Positions 62,663 through 64,000 of a DNA stretch of 64,000 nucleotides are shown in pieces. Position 1 is the stretch's first letter; each line of letters begins with the position of its first letter. The position numbers were made by a program, and so were the translations under genes. The notes under the pieces are model-generated. The model did no database searches. It saw only the letters and a list, made by a program, of their open reading frames with translations, and was not told the DNA's origin. The stretch is from SHWB01 sp050246875 (GTDB lineage: Bacteria > Pseudomonadota > Alphaproteobacteria > UBA6615), in NCBI GenBank assembly GCA_050246875.1, contig JBFWVF010000003.1, forward strand, positions 248,001 through 312,000, read 5' to 3'.

Positions 62663-64000
62663 ATGTTCAACATAGTCCGCAAGGAAATGATGTGGGGCGG
62701 CCGCCGCCTCGTGCTGGAAACGGGCCGCATCGCGCGCCAGGCCGATGGCTCCGTGCTTGCCACGCTGGGCGAAACCTCCGTGCTGTGCACCGCCACGGCC
62801 GCGAAGGAGCCGCGCCCCGGCATCGATTTCTTCCCGCTGACCGTCAATTACCAGGAAAAGACCTTCGCCGCCGGCAAGATTCCCGGCGGCTTTTTCAAGC
62901 GCGAAGGCCGCCCGACCGAGAAGGAGGTGCTGACCTCGCGCCTCATCGACCGGCCGATCCGCCCGCTGTTCCACAAGTATTTCCGCAACGAGACGCAGGT
63001 CGTCTGCACCACCATCAGCCACGACCTCGAGAACGATCCCGACATCGTCGCCATGATCGGCGCCTCGGCGGCGCTGACCATCTCCGGCATTCCCTTCCTC
63101 GGCCCGATCGGCGCCGCGCGGGTCGGCTGGATCGGTGGCGAGTACGTGCTCAACCCGCGCGTCGACCAGCTCGGTGAATCGGCCCTCGACCTCGTCGTCG
63201 CCGGCACCCAGGAAGGCGTGCTGATGGTCGAGTCCGAGGCGCACGAGCTGTCCGAGGACACCATGCTCGGCGCCGTCATGTTCGGCCACCGCGCCTGCCA
63301 GGAGGTCATCGACCTGATCATCCAGCTCGCCGAGCAGTCGGCGAAGGAGCCGTGGACGCTGCCCGAGCCGCCGGCCGCCGTCGCCGAGATCGAGGCGCGG
63401 GTCCGCGAGCTGGGCGAGAGCGCGCTGCGCGACGCCTACGGCGAGAGCCAGAAGCAGACGCGCGTGGCCAAGGTGGCCGCCGCCAAGGCCGGTGTGATCG
63501 AGGCGCTGCCCGAGGAAAGCCGGCCGCTCGCCGGCGGGCCGCTCAAGTCGCTCGAGAAGCACATCGTCCGTCGCAGCATCATCGAGACCGGCCAGCGCAT
63601 CGACGGCCGCGACACGAAGACGGTGCGGCAGATCGACTGCCAGGTCTCCGTGCTGCCGCGCAGCCACGGCTCGGCGCTGTTCACGCGCGGCGAGACGCAG
63701 GCGCTGGTCGTCGCCACGCTGGGCACCGGCCAGGACGAGCAGATCATCGACGCGCTCGACCGCGAGTACCGCGAGCACTTCATGCTGCACTACAACTTCC
63801 CGCCCTACTCGGTCGGCGAAGTCGGCCGCATGGGCTCGCCCGGCCGCCGCGAGATCGGCCACGGCAAGCTCGCCTGGCGCGCCATCCGGCCGCTGCTGCC
63901 GAAGAAGGAAGACTTCCCCTACACGATGCGCCTTGTCTCCGAGATCACGGAGTCGAACGGTTCCTCGTCGATGGCGACGGTCTGCGGTTCGTCGCTGGCG
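62663..64000 (+). CDS. pnp: Polyribonucleotide nucleotidyltransferase (PNPase), cut by window edge
   Basis: 446 codons in frame without a stop up to the end of the window (full protein ~700 aa). MFNIVRKEMMWGGRRLVLETGRIARQADGS, ETSVLCTATAAKEPRPGIDFFPLTVNYQEKTFAAGKIPGGFFKREGRPTEKEVLTSRLIDRPIRPLF is the first RNase PH domain; the second begins at RIDGRDTKTVRQIDCQ with FTRGETQALVVATLG. AAAGAGAG precedes the ATG. 3'-5' phosphorolytic exonuclease of the degradosome. Confidence 0.97.
   Translation, partial: MFNIVRKEMMWGGRRLVLETGRIARQADGSVLATLGETSVLCTATAAKEPRPGIDFFPLTVNYQEKTFAAGKIPGGFFKREGRPTEKEVLTSRLIDRPIRPLFHKYFRNETQVVCTTISHDLENDPDIVAMIGASAALTISGIPFLGPIGAARVGWIGGEYVLNPRVDQLGESALDLVVAGTQEGVLMVESEAHELSEDTMLGAVMFGHRACQEVIDLIIQLAEQSAKEPWTLPEPPAAVAEIEARVRELGESALRDAYGESQKQTRVAKVAAAKAGVIEALPEESRPLAGGPLKSLEKHIVRRSIIETGQRIDGRDTKTVRQIDCQVSVLPRSHGSALFTRGETQALVVATLGTGQDEQIIDALDREYREHFMLHYNFPPYSVGEVGRMGSPGRREIGHGKLAWRAIRPLLPKKEDFPYTMRLVSEITESNGSSSMATVCGSSLA

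Overview
The window is about 70% G+C and its gene order is that of an alphaproteobacterium, most like Rhodospirillales/Azospirillaceae relatives. I base this on the order tsaB-rimI-fur-(ols)-miaB-phoH-ybeY-corC-lnt-XRE-metK-trmB-rimP-nusA-ylxR-infB-rbfA-truB-rpsO-pnp, the hbd-etfAB-adenosyltransferase block, tlpA divergent from argH, and ileS-lspA-bamF. I do not assign a genus. Genes are dense, and many starts overlap the upstream stop (ATGA, TGATG, GTGA), which implies translational coupling. No rRNA, tRNA, CRISPR array, insertion sequence or prophage was seen.

Layout. 1-8.6 kb: 5' end of argH, tlpA, the fatty-acid/electron-transfer block (hbd, etfA, etfB, a PduO-type cobalamin adenosyltransferase, a small two-helix membrane protein), an ACT-domain protein, a Tnr3-like Nudix hydrolase, gluQ, alkA, a serine esterase and a peroxiredoxin-like protein. 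8.8-13.8 kb: a lone HNH nuclease, then a cell-envelope/stress stretch with locally lower G+C (tiny membrane protein, BON lipoprotein, small helical protein, Crp/Fnr regulator, two tandem OmpA-type lipoproteins). 13.8-16.2 kb: exported protein, coq7, dsbB, DedA-like protein. 16.3-24 kb: amidohydrolase, 105-residue protein and Rieske ferredoxin, divergent from ferredoxin-NADP reductase and korAB, then heme A synthase. 24-28.5 kb: hsp20 with a probable RpoH promoter and ROSE-type RNA thermometer, rpmE, ABC exporter, SRPBCC/ArsR pair, AbrB-PIN toxin-antitoxin pair. 28.5-36.6 kb, all on the minus strand: ileS-lspA-bamF, a proline-rich OmpA-like protein and a MotA/MotB-like proton-channel pair. 36.7-43.2 kb: a nucleotidyltransferase toxin-antitoxin candidate with palindromic operators, a nucleotide cyclase, Nfu scaffold protein, Bax-like glucosaminidase, polysaccharide deacetylase, VanX-like dipeptidase. 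43.3-64 kb: the conserved housekeeping run ending in a pnp gene cut by the window edge.

How the genes work together. Hbd and ETF belong to beta-oxidation/acyl-CoA dehydrogenation, with electrons passing to ubiquinone (Coq7 makes the quinone). KorAB with the ferredoxin-NADP reductase would oxidise 2-oxoglutarate and deliver electrons to NADP, while the adjacent Rieske protein could be another electron carrier. LspA, Lnt, BamF, several OmpA-type proteins, Bax, the deacetylase and VanX all act on lipoproteins, outer membrane or peptidoglycan. The 3' third is translation and RNA metabolism.

Most distinctive leads: (1) the RHH-like/nucleotidyltransferase pair with three palindromic half-site clusters (36715-37968); (2) the amidohydrolase/105-aa/Rieske operon facing fprA-korAB; (3) the ROSE thermometer before hsp20; (4) the orphan MotA/MotB-like motor pair; (5) a terminator-like hairpin between a promoter and rimP that may attenuate the nusA operon; (6) three different long palindromic intergenic repeats.
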